Positions 45,502 through 54,180 of a stretch of DNA of 64,000 bases are shown piece after piece. The position numbers and the translations under genes are program-made. Source of the DNA: Alteromonadaceae bacterium 2753L.S.0a.02 (GTDB lineage: Bacteria; Pseudomonadota; Gammaproteobacteria; Pseudomonadales; Cellvibrionaceae); assembly GCA_007827375.1 (NCBI GenBank), contig VISH01000001.1, forward strand, positions 1-64,000, written 5' to 3'. The notes beneath the pieces were generated by a model. The model ran no database searches. It was not told where the DNA came from and was given only the letters and a program-made list of their open reading frames with translations. Every line of letters begins with the position of its first letter. Within the stretch, counting starts at the first letter, position 1.

Positions 45502-46278
45502 ATGGAAATTAATTTTTACCGGCTCTTATCCCTGCTCGCAATAGCGTGTTTTAGCATTTATCTGGCGATAAACCTATTGCTGTATCTATTCCAGAGACAG
45601 CTCATATATTTCCCAACGCCAGCGAGTTCCCACAATTACGACGAAATTGAGTTCAATATTAATGGCGAACACATCAAAGTTATCGCTCTGGAACGCGACA
45701 CTCAAGCCGCCATTTTGTATTTTGGCGGTAACGCTGAAAGTGTCGCGAGCAGTGCGGCAGAATTGGATTTACATGTACCTGAATATTCCATTTTTCTGGT
45801 CAATTATCGCGGCTACGGCGGCAGCACAGGAGAACCCAGTGAAGCCGCTTTGTGTGCCGACGCACTTTTAATCTTTGATTCCCTGCAGGCGAGGTATAAA
45901 ACGGTTTATGTTATAGGCAGAAGTTTAGGGAGTGGTGTTGCTAGCTTTTTAGCATCGCAACGACCAGTAGAAAAACTGATTTTAATTACACCCTTCGATA
46001 GCATTCTCAAGCTTGCTCAACAACGCTTCCCCATACTGCCGGTTGCTATACTTTTGAAAGACTCTTTCGATTCCGCACGCAGAGCCGAAAGCATACAATC
46101 GCAAACCTTGATCGTGGCGGCACAAAACGACGAAATCATCCCAGCCAAACACACCCAAGAATTGATCAGTCATTTTTCAGCCACTCACCCCGTGGCCATA
46201 ACCATTCCTCACGCCAGCCATAACACCATCTCGCAATACGATCTTTATTATCAAAACATTACCGAATTTTTGAAATAA
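45502..46278 (+). CDS. Membrane-anchored alpha/beta hydrolase
   Basis: 258 residues. One N-terminal membrane helix (about 9-30), then an alpha/beta hydrolase: oxyanion segment NYRGYGGSTGEPS, nucleophile Ser141 in GRSLGSG, acid Asp in NDEIIPAKH and His in PHASHNTI. It resembles the YfhR/ABHD12-like family. It is 40 bp after the DUF1501 gene on the same strand; co-transcription is possible. Confidence 0.85.
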   Translation: MEINFYRLLSLLAIACFSIYLAINLLLYLFQRQLIYFPTPASSHNYDEIEFNINGEHIKVIALERDTQAAILYFGGNAESVASSAAELDLHVPEYSIFLVNYRGYGGSTGEPSEAALCADALLIFDSLQARYKTVYVIGRSLGSGVASFLASQRPVEKLILITPFDSILKLAQQRFPILPVAILLKDSFDSARRAESIQSQTLIVAAQNDEIIPAKHTQELISHFSATHPVAITIPHASHNTISQYDLYYQNITEFLK

Positions 46279-46994
46279 CGCGAATATAGTGCGAGTCAAT
46301 ATTGGCTCACCGACTCTCAACTTGATGCGAAAGCATTAGTAACCGACAAACTCACCGCTATACTGGGATTCATAAATAATTCTCGGGCAGTCACAAAAAT
46401 TCTTCTCTGCATCACCACCACAATTATTTATTTTATGGATTATCTAAACTCAAGGATTGAGAGGCTTCGACAAGATTCAATTAGCTGTTACACTAAACCC
46501 AATCAAAATTGCACTGTTTTTCAGTGGGTACATAGCGTTAAATAGCGAAGCTCTAAAAAGAGAGTCCCCTGAAAACCAACCCCCTGAAAAGAAATATAGG
46601 GATAGATACCGATATCGAACGAGAAGAAGATCCCTCCTCCCAACTGAACTTATGGAAACGCTAGTAGCCAAGACATACTTTATTGATAGGCTTCTCGCAG
46701 ATACAATTAACTAGAGATTGGAAATTGGTAACTAAACTCATCGCAAAAGGGGATTACGAAGAGCTTTCTCCACAATCTAACAATAATCGCTGATGACCAT
46801 TATATTCAGTGATGTAGTACATTGGCCCGCTCGCGTTACTAGCTTATATCCCCAAAGTATAAATTGGCGACATGACAATCGCTTTCACACCACCATGAAA
46901 CGAGTTGCAAATCACTATTTGGGGGGCTTTGCCAATTTCAACAACCATTTTCTACCAATATTTTATCAGGCATACACTATATGGAGATAACACC
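46279..46994. other. 716-bp AT-richer intergenic region
   Basis: No gene is supported. An 85-codon frame (46457-46714, +) has a hydrophobic start and an Arg-rich tail but no ribosome site and no recognisable protein. The region and the next genes look richer in A+T than the flanks, possibly indicating acquired DNA. Confidence 0.4.
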
Positions 46995-47768
46995 ATGAAA
47001 AAACTTTTAAATACGACAAAGTTTCTCTTCGTTGCTATTTTTTTCTTTTCACTAGGCGCTCAAAGTGCAATCGCCAGTGTTGAGGAAAGAATAAAAGCAG
47101 AGATAGCAACGTTCAAAGAAGATATTCAAACTGAATCGTCTGTCAAACTGATTACTACGGCCGATCTAATTACCGGCTCAGGCCTAAGTGACGAGGCGCT
47201 TTATAAAGTTGTCGAGGCCCGTACAAAGCAAGCCTATGAAGCCCACATGGCCAACCCAAAAGATAAGCAACTTGCCAGGGATTTAAACGCCCTTGTACGT
47301 GCATACGCGTCCTTTGGGAAAAGCGATAGTCGCGACTTCATCGTAAACTTGGTTAGCACATCAAAATCCCGTGGCGTTAGAAATAGAGCTCATCGTTTAC
47401 ACCCCAAGCTCTACTGGTTCAAAAAACGCAATGAGCTTATGCAGGACACCACCTACTACAAAGAAGACCAAGACCTAATGACTCACCGATTTATGGGTTT
47501 GGTAAAAAGTGAAGACCCAACTTTGCGAAGGTGGGCAGCAGAAGAAATAGTTCGTCGCGGAGGTACCGAAGAAATGGTGTATACCGCAATGGATGAGATA
47601 CTAAAAGCAGAAGCGGGTGATATAAAATCGGATATGCATCTCGATTCGCTTGCATGGTTTTGCAAAATTCTTGCTAGGTACGACCTGGAAAACCACAAGG
47701 AAACGTTGCTTAGCATACAAAATGACCCCAAATCTCACAAAAAGCTTAAAAAGTACGCCAGTTTCTAG
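46995..47768 (+). CDS. Uncharacterised secreted protein
   Basis: 257 residues from the ATG at 46995 (ribosome site GGAG seven bases before), giving a signal peptide (KFLFVAIFFFSLGAQSAIA). The mature part is helical, with a HEAT-like feature around PTLRRWAAEEIVRRGG and paired helices EEMVYTAMDEILKAE. No family recognised. It appears to be a solitary gene. Confidence 0.7.
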   Translation: MKKLLNTTKFLFVAIFFFSLGAQSAIASVEERIKAEIATFKEDIQTESSVKLITTADLITGSGLSDEALYKVVEARTKQAYEAHMANPKDKQLARDLNALVRAYASFGKSDSRDFIVNLVSTSKSRGVRNRAHRLHPKLYWFKKRNELMQDTTYYKEDQDLMTHRFMGLVKSEDPTLRRWAAEEIVRRGGTEEMVYTAMDEILKAEAGDIKSDMHLDSLAWFCKILARYDLENHKETLLSIQNDPKSHKKLKKYASF

Positions 47769-48014
47769 CGCCGAGGTATAACAACCACATAGCACTTTGA
47801 GGTAAGTAAAGCCATAAATTTAGCTGTGTATTGTGCAAACTCAGAAGGGGTAATCTGCTTTTAAAGCAATAGCTTTCAAGCTATGGCAAATTTTCTCGAC
47901 AAGTATCTGCCAGTACAATAATCTGCACCTATAGGGAGTTCGCGATTTTATTCATTTGCAAAGAGTTATCACCTCTAGGCGGCTCCCCCTAAACAATAAT
48001 ATTGGAAGATCATT

Positions 48015-48386
48015 ATGTTCAACGTGTTACACATTGCCTTGGTAGGCTTACTGGGATACGTAGCTTATTTACAGTTTAACGATCCCGACCCCATCTTCTG
48101 GGTAACTCTTTATACTCTCGCCGCACTGGTTCCTTTGCTATCGATTGTCTCGCTGGGTAAAACCGTAAACAGAGCCATCATCGGAATTGCTACCGGGTAT
48201 TGTCTTGCCGGTTTAGCGGTGTCGTTACCTGGCTTAATAGAGTATTTACAATACCATATGGGTAGCGAATCGCTGGTGCAGGATATGAGCCCAGAGCGCC
48301 CTTATATCGAAGAAGGTCGTGAATTTATCGGTACCGCATTTGCGCAAGCAGTTGTCGTTCTTTATTGGATGTTTGACAAACGCTAA
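48015..48386 (+). CDS. TMEM220-like membrane protein
   Basis: 123 residues with four short membrane helices; LQFNDPDPIFWVTLYTLAAL is the transmembrane-protein-220 family signature. Function unknown. Confidence 0.75.
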   Translation: MFNVLHIALVGLLGYVAYLQFNDPDPIFWVTLYTLAALVPLLSIVSLGKTVNRAIIGIATGYCLAGLAVSLPGLIEYLQYHMGSESLVQDMSPERPYIEEGREFIGTAFAQAVVVLYWMFDKR

Positions 48387-48543
48387 TAAGCAGATTCCAT
48401 CTGATCTTTAAATACAAACTCTATAAGCTGCGACGAGCTACACCGAAAAATTATTCTTGTAATCTTCCGTGATGCAGGGTATACAAGAGTCAATGCTGGT
48501 AATGAGATCCAGATTTCTTCAAGTTGGTAACAGGAGAACCTCG

Positions 48544-48714
48544 ATGACCACCGCAATAACACTCGGAATCGTCATTGTAGTCTCCACAGAAATCTGCTAC
48601 TTCGTCGCCAAAAGGCGGCGAGCGAATGTTGCTCTGTGGGTTATACTGGGCGCCTGTTTTGGGCCGCTTGCTATTCCTTTTGTATTTTTTTCTACGCCTA
48701 AGAAAAAAGTTTAA
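48544..48714 (+). CDS. Small two-helix membrane protein
   Basis: 56 residues (MTTAITLGIVIVVSTEICYF ... PLAIPFVFF). The ATG at 48544 is preceded by AGGAGAACC, a good ribosome site; a longer frame from 48469 lacks one. An RRR stretch separates the two hydrophobic helices. Function unknown. Confidence 0.6.
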   Translation: MTTAITLGIVIVVSTEICYFVAKRRRANVALWVILGACFGPLAIPFVFFSTPKKKV

Positions 48715-48845
48715 ATGGTTTTTTTTGACTCTACTGCATTTTTATTAGCAAATAAAACTACAAATTGATTTTAGTTTTACCCAGCCTGAAACTGAGATAC
48801 CCCCCTAAATATTTGACCTTGAAGCGCTGCGCTGGCTTAGGTTTG

Positions 48846-50261
48846 TTATGCAACTACGCCTTGCAGTAAGACATCGAATACTTGTGTTGCGGGAATTCCC
48901 TGCTGCAAATCCACATCCGCCACCATAGCCCCATCTGAAGCGATAAAAATGGCACCTTGCAAGGGATCACTTACCAGAGCACCGTGAGAACCTCTCACCA
49001 GAGTGGCGTCCAAGGGTATTAGATCCATCAGGTAGCGAAAACCCAGTTTTTTCTGAATTAATTTAGAAGCGACTTTCAGCAACGGAAACTTAATGGATGG
49101 GTCTACGAACAATTCAACCGGGTCGTAGCCCGGCTTGCGATGAATATCCACGCAGCGAGCGAAATCCGGCGCGCGGGCATCGTCTTGCCAGTAGTAGTAG
49201 CTGAACCAGGCATTGGGTTTAGCGATAACAATAAATTCGCCACTGCGAGTATGATTGAGGCCATATTTTTGCTTGCCGCGTTCATCGAGAACAAGCTCGA
49301 TGTCGCTTTGCTGTTCAAGCAAAGCCTGCACTTTCGGTAAGAGATTTTCATCCTGCACGTAGATGTGCGCCACCTGGTGATCTGCAACCGCAAAAACCTT
49401 GCTCGCGCCAACGTCCAGCAATTCCAGGCCCAGCTCATCGCGAACCGTTAGCCACCCCGCGTCCCGAAATAAACGATTCAAATGGCAAGGGCGACTCACC
49501 TTCTGAATACCGTATTCCGACAGCACAATAACGCGGTAGTTATTTGCTTCCGCCAACTCAATTAACTGACCACAGACTTTATCGATGTCACAGAGCTCCT
49601 GACAAATGCTGGGGTGGTCTGGCCCGACCTTTTGCATGGCATAATCCAGGTGTGGCAAATAAACAGTGACAAAATTTGGTTGCTCGTTTTCTATCGTGAA
49701 TTGCGCAGCGTCGGCAATCCATTGGCTAGAGACAATACTGCTTTTAGGACCCCAAAAATTAAACAGCGGAAACGTACCGAGCTTATCATTGAGCGTGTGC
49801 CTTAATGCACTCGGCGAGGTATAAATATCTGGTAATTTACGGCCATCAGACGGGTACATGGGGCGAACCGTAATCGCAGTATCTGCTGGACAATACATGT
49901 TGTACCAGCAGAAAATATTTGCCGTTTTCAACCCTGAATTATTATTCTTTATTTCCGTCCAGATTTGCGGCGCTTGAATTAAATGGTTGCTCTGATGCCA
50001 GAATCGAATTTCGGACTGATCTCGAAAATACCAACCGTTTGCCACAATGCCATGTTGCGCCGGCGTCGTGCCGGTAAAATACGTGGTTTGCACCGAACAG
50101 GTGACGGCGGGAATCATAGAATGAATGTGTGTTTTAACCCCGCGCTCGCTCAGCTTTTTCAAATGCGGTGTGTGCTCACCGATGTGTTTGGGGCTAAGGC
50201 CAACAACATTAAGCACCAGCAATTTGGAAGAAACATCGGAGACTTGATTAACTTGAACCAC
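48846..50261 (-). CDS. eboF: EboF-like alkaline phosphatase/pyrophosphatase family protein
   Basis: 471 residues of the nucleotide pyrophosphatase/phosphodiesterase (alkaline phosphatase superfamily) type: nucleophile Thr region AVTCSVQTTYFTGTTPAQHG, VLSEYGIQKV and GDHQVAHIY-like segment, with metal-binding Asp/His motifs. It is the last gene of the six-gene ebo cluster, 84 bp after eboB. In the known clusters EboF is the member most often absent, and its substrate is unknown. Confidence 0.85.
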   Translation of the reverse strand: MVQVNQVSDVSSKLLVLNVVGLSPKHIGEHTPHLKKLSERGVKTHIHSMIPAVTCSVQTTYFTGTTPAQHGIVANGWYFRDQSEIRFWHQSNHLIQAPQIWTEIKNNNSGLKTANIFCWYNMYCPADTAITVRPMYPSDGRKLPDIYTSPSALRHTLNDKLGTFPLFNFWGPKSSIVSSQWIADAAQFTIENEQPNFVTVYLPHLDYAMQKVGPDHPSICQELCDIDKVCGQLIELAEANNYRVIVLSEYGIQKVSRPCHLNRLFRDAGWLTVRDELGLELLDVGASKVFAVADHQVAHIYVQDENLLPKVQALLEQQSDIELVLDERGKQKYGLNHTRSGEFIVIAKPNAWFSYYYWQDDARAPDFARCVDIHRKPGYDPVELFVDPSIKFPLLKVASKLIQKKLGFRYLMDLIPLDATLVRGSHGALVSDPLQGAIFIASDGAMVADVDLQQGIPATQVFDVLLQGVVA

Positions 50262-50345
50262 AAAAACTCCTAAAGCACGCTGAATCTATAAAGCAAAGGA
50301 TTAAATCATTTATTGGAGAAACACCGAGCTTATAACACAATTGTG

Positions 50346-51230
50346 TTAAGCCTCTGATGATTTTAGCGGCTTCTGCCCTCGCAACACGGAATTGCCTTCG
50401 AACAATTCGGCCTGGTCAAAACTGGCATCCTGCCAGTCGGATTCTTCAATTTGGCCGCTCTGACAATACGCTTCCAAAGCGTTTTGATAGCAGATTTTAT
50501 GCACCTCCTCTTTGCTAATACCGGAGTTCAGCATGAGGTTTGCCGTTTTAGGTACGCTCATTGGGTCTGACACTCCCCAGTCGGCGCTGGAATCGATAAA
50601 AATACGTTCAGCTCCGTATTCTTTGGCGATATTTACCATGCGCTCGCTGCCCATTTTGGTTTGCGGGTAAAGCGTGAACGCCGTCCAATAGCCGCGCTCT
50701 AAAACCTGTTTTACGGTGGTTTCATTGTTGTGATCGATGATCACCTGCGAGGGGTCCAGACCGTGCTCCTCACAAATGTCCATAGTTAGAAGTGTACCTT
50801 TAATCTTATCTCGATGCGGTGTGTGTACCATCACCGGTAATTCAAATTGTTTCGCCAATTCCAACTGTAAGCGCAAGTATTTTTCTTCCAAGGCGGTCTG
50901 TTCGTCGAAGCCGATTTCACCGACCGCAACGACGCCTTCTTTCGCTAAAAATAATGGCAATACCGCCATGACCGCCTCTGCGAGCGCCTCATTATTAGCC
51001 TCTTTGGAATTTAAACCTATCGCACAATAATGCTTAATACCGAATTGCGACGCCCGAAAACGTTCCCAGCCTACCAATGAGGCGAGATAGTCGCGATAGG
51101 AGTCTACCGAGGTACGCGGCTGTCCCAACCAGAAAGCGGGCTCTATCACAGCCACCACACCCGCTTCCGCCATGGCTTGATAATCATCGGTAGTACGTGC
51201 GCTCATATGTATGTGCGGATCGATAAACAT
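50346..51230 (-). CDS. eboB: EboB-like TatD-family metal hydrolase
   Basis: 294 residues from the ATG at 51230 (MFIDPHIHMSARTTDDY; AGGTGAAAG ribosome site), 11 bp after the eboA stop. A longer in-frame start at 51272 would overlap eboA. The TIM barrel has the HxH metal motif (PHIHMS), GEIGFDEQTALEEKYLRLQL and VMVHTPHRDK. It belongs to the ebo cluster type of TatD protein. Confidence 0.9.
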   Translation of the reverse strand: MFIDPHIHMSARTTDDYQAMAEAGVVAVIEPAFWLGQPRTSVDSYRDYLASLVGWERFRASQFGIKHYCAIGLNSKEANNEALAEAVMAVLPLFLAKEGVVAVGEIGFDEQTALEEKYLRLQLELAKQFELPVMVHTPHRDKIKGTLLTMDICEEHGLDPSQVIIDHNNETTVKQVLERGYWTAFTLYPQTKMGSERMVNIAKEYGAERIFIDSSADWGVSDPMSVPKTANLMLNSGISKEEVHKICYQNALEAYCQSGQIEESDWQDASFDQAELFEGNSVLRGQKPLKSSEA

Positions 51231-51241
51231 ACTTTCACCTC

Positions 51242-52108
51242 TTAATCTTCGAGCTCGGCAATTGCCTGCCAAGAATCCAATGGGTTTAGCAATTGTGTTT
51301 TTAATTGTTGAGCCAAATAAACGGCTGGCTCATGGGCATTTTCTTGCAGTGCGAGACAAATTGCCTGCTGAATTTTGAGAGTGCCCCGTTGAAATTGCCC
51401 GGCAATAAACTGTAGATCTTCCTCACCTTGGGCGAGCCAGCCAGGGCAGCAAAATAAATCCCAGGGGACACTACGACTCGCAGCTTGTCGCTCCAGTACA
51501 TAGTCTTTTAACATTGTCACCAAGCGAAAATTATTCCGTTCCTTTAAACCGACAATATTCCAAATGGGAACCGCAAGAAAAGCCGCTTTTAAAATAAGTT
51601 GATCCCAGCCGTCGTTATTAAAATAGGTTTTTGCATAGGGCGTATTATGAGCCACTGCACTGAAAACAGATTCAATATTGCTGCGCGCAGCTTCCCGTGC
51701 ACGCTCCACAAACAGCTCAGCCTGAGGAATAAACTGAAGGCTTTGTACCAATAAAATTTGCTCGTTAACGTCGGCGGTCTTAAAGAGCTCATCAATAACG
51801 TGATGATACTCAACTGCGTTGCTGTAATCATAAAGTTTGATGAGTAAATACAGCCTCGCGACCTGGGTAGCACGCCAATGGGTCATAACCCCAAAGGGGT
51901 CGAACATTGCTGAGTCTAACATTGCTGAGATGTTAACAGAGTTCGCATCACTCTTTAGCCAACGTGGACAAATCGCAAACAAATAAAAAAACTGCTGCCT
52001 GGAGAAATTTTCTTCAAGCGCAGTGATTTCAACACGCAACTTGTTCCAAGCGGAGGTTTGCCGCAATATTCCTTCCAATTGGCTATGGAGCTCATTCATT
52101 GGGTTCAC
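51242..52108 (-). CDS. eboA: EboA-like protein
   Basis: 288 residues. Helical; AWNKLRVEITALEENFSRQQFF at the N-terminus and DPFGVMTHWRATQVARLYLL and YFNNDGWDQLILKAAFLAVPIW in the middle match the EboA pattern as I recall it. It has no known fold-based function. Located between eboC and eboB. Confidence 0.82.
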   Translation of the reverse strand: MNPMNELHSQLEGILRQTSAWNKLRVEITALEENFSRQQFFYLFAICPRWLKSDANSVNISAMLDSAMFDPFGVMTHWRATQVARLYLLIKLYDYSNAVEYHHVIDELFKTADVNEQILLVQSLQFIPQAELFVERAREAARSNIESVFSAVAHNTPYAKTYFNNDGWDQLILKAAFLAVPIWNIVGLKERNNFRLVTMLKDYVLERQAASRSVPWDLFCCPGWLAQGEEDLQFIAGQFQRGTLKIQQAICLALQENAHEPAVYLAQQLKTQLLNPLDSWQAIAELED

Positions 52109-52114
52109 CGTAGA

Positions 52115-53005
52115 TCAAGTGGCAGAAATCATTTTTTGCAACATCAAGCACAGGCCAAATGCGCACAGCGCCATTAACACCGTTATACCTTGCCCCATCA
52201 CTGCGAGTACGCTGGCATCAATCAAACACAGCCCGGCCAGCAAAACACCTATCGCCTTGGGTATTTTTCGCGCCGGCCCCGGCATTAAAAAGCGGATGCC
52301 GTAAAGTATCCAGGCGAGGGTAAGCAATACAACAATAATCGTCAAAGCGCTTAAATTGGGAGTCGCCAGTAATTGATAACAACAGAATATTAATGGACAA
52401 AACAAAAGCAATAACGGCCATGAACTTAGTAACTGATTAAGATGTTCAGTGCGCGCTAAATAAGTAATGCCCGCGATATAGAGCAATAACGCTAAACCAG
52501 CCAGCAGCAGTGTCGTATTCAGCGGCGCCACGAGCGCACCGGCGGTGAGGTACACCAACAAGCGGCACGCACCCATAATCCAGGCGCTGTGCGCCCAGTG
52601 TTTGTGGATAATATCGTAGCCTACTATCGCGGCAATTAAGGCGAGTGCAAAAATCGCCACAGGAATTTTCTGCCCATCTTGAGCAAAAGCCAAAAGAACT
52701 GCCAACGATATTATTGTGAAAAGCACTGCGAAACCATAAACCTCCGCCAACGAAGCATCACCTCGAACAATCGGACGCTGTTGGCCGTGCTCCGCATCCC
52801 ATCGCGCATCACAGGCGTCGTTTAAAAACATACCGGCTAAATACAGCAAGCTAACCGCTAACATACAAGCGATGGCTACTGGCCACTGTGAACTACCACT
52901 GAGCGTTACACCCACCAGCACATTAGTCCACACGGTAGGCAAATTGGAAACTCGGCCCAATTCAAACGCCGTGGCCAACTTCATGACAGGTACCCCAACA
53001 CCCAT
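52115..53005 (-). CDS. eboC: EboC-like UbiA-family prenyltransferase
   Basis: 296 residues with about eight membrane helices. The first Asp-rich motif is NDACDARWDAEHGQQRPIVRGD; the second is in the DIIHKHW region, more divergent than in UbiA. Such enzymes transfer prenyl or related lipid chains onto a soluble acceptor. Its ATG overlaps eboE by 25 bp. Confidence 0.88.
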   Translation of the reverse strand: MGVGVPVMKLATAFELGRVSNLPTVWTNVLVGVTLSGSSQWPVAIACMLAVSLLYLAGMFLNDACDARWDAEHGQQRPIVRGDASLAEVYGFAVLFTIISLAVLLAFAQDGQKIPVAIFALALIAAIVGYDIIHKHWAHSAWIMGACRLLVYLTAGALVAPLNTTLLLAGLALLLYIAGITYLARTEHLNQLLSSWPLLLLFCPLIFCCYQLLATPNLSALTIIVVLLTLAWILYGIRFLMPGPARKIPKAIGVLLAGLCLIDASVLAVMGQGITVLMALCAFGLCLMLQKMISAT

Positions 53006-54165
53006 TGCAACTCACGCGTAATATTGTTTACGACGGAATCTGAGCGAAGTTGCATTGGCAATACATCAAAGGTATAAGTTTCCACTTCTAAATGCGGTGA
53101 ATATAACTGCTCTCGCTGTGCAGCAAGTATTGCCTGCAAGTCGTTTTGCGTAGTACCGGTGTTTTGCAAGGACTGATAAAACACAGGCACATGGAAATGA
53201 CTTCGCAATTCCTGAGCCTGTGCGGCATGCTCTAAGGCTTCAGGCAAATCGAGATAAAAATCTATTTGATCATTGTGCTGAAGGCAGGTTTGATGCAAAT
53301 ACACGCCTTCTGCAAAAGCGCTGAGTTGCTGGATCGCGTTTTCTGTTACTGGCGCGAGCTGCAAAGCCGCAGTCAATTGAATTTTATGGATGGGAATGTG
53401 GGCCTCAAGCAAGGCTTCCGCGGCTTGCTGGGAGTTTTCAAACATCACCGCCGCGTGACAGGTATCCAGACACACACCCAGATGCTGTCGCAAACTATCT
53501 ATACCTAAATCGAAACCAGGCTCCACAAGTTCGGTAACGGTTTGTAAAGCCGATTCAGTAAACAGATGTTTGTTGAAAAAGCTGATGGTGCCCGCAGTAT
53601 TTTCCAAATAACAACCCGGTTCAGGCTCTAAAGCCAATTGCACCGTCACACCTGTGCGCTCCCGCAATTGAATCAGAAAAGCCGCGCATTCCAAGATGTT
53701 GGCAACGGCACCTTGCAGATTCTCTTCTGCTTCCAGGTGCGGTGCGAAACCAACAGGTACTGTAGAGATACTGCCGTGCAAACCACTGGGTAATAGCTGT
53801 ACCAAGAGTGCCGCCAGCGTGCAGCTGTATTCGAGACGTTCATTGCTGGACCAGTCTGGTTGGTAAACAGATTCTTTCACGGCATCGTTATGGAAAGTTC
53901 CGTAGGGAAAACCATTAAGCGTGAAAACGTAGAGTTGCTGCTGGTCTAACCAGGATTGGAAATTTTCCAGTGCGTGTGAATTGAGACTGAGATATTCCGC
54001 AGCCCGGGCGGAAAGCCTGAGGCCCACCCCCATCGCTTGATCAGGGCATACCTGGCGTTTTACTTCAGGAAGATGCTGGCGAAGGTTGGTGTACAAAGTT
54101 TCCCAGTCTTCGCCAGGGTGTATGTTGGTGCAGTAAGTGAGATGGCAACTGCTTAAAATCTGCAT
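52981..54165 (-). CDS. eboE: EboE-like sugar-phosphate isomerase (TIM barrel)
   Basis: 394 residues. A xylose-isomerase-like TIM barrel with ALEPEPGCYLENT and LGVCLDTCHAAVMFE as metal/catalytic segments; the N-terminus reads LTYCTNIHPGEDWETLYTNL, the usual ebo-type start. It begins 15 bp after eboD and overlaps eboC. Confidence 0.9.
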   Translation of the reverse strand: MQILSSCHLTYCTNIHPGEDWETLYTNLRQHLPEVKRQVCPDQAMGVGLRLSARAAEYLSLNSHALENFQSWLDQQQLYVFTLNGFPYGTFHNDAVKESVYQPDWSSNERLEYSCTLAALLVQLLPSGLHGSISTVPVGFAPHLEAEENLQGAVANILECAAFLIQLRERTGVTVQLALEPEPGCYLENTAGTISFFNKHLFTESALQTVTELVEPGFDLGIDSLRQHLGVCLDTCHAAVMFENSQQAAEALLEAHIPIHKIQLTAALQLAPVTENAIQQLSAFAEGVYLHQTCLQHNDQIDFYLDLPEALEHAAQAQELRSHFHVPVFYQSLQNTGTTQNDLQAILAAQREQLYSPHLEVETYTFDVLPMQLRSDSVVNNITRELQWVLGYLS

Positions 54166-54180
54166 GGCACCTTAACCCGG

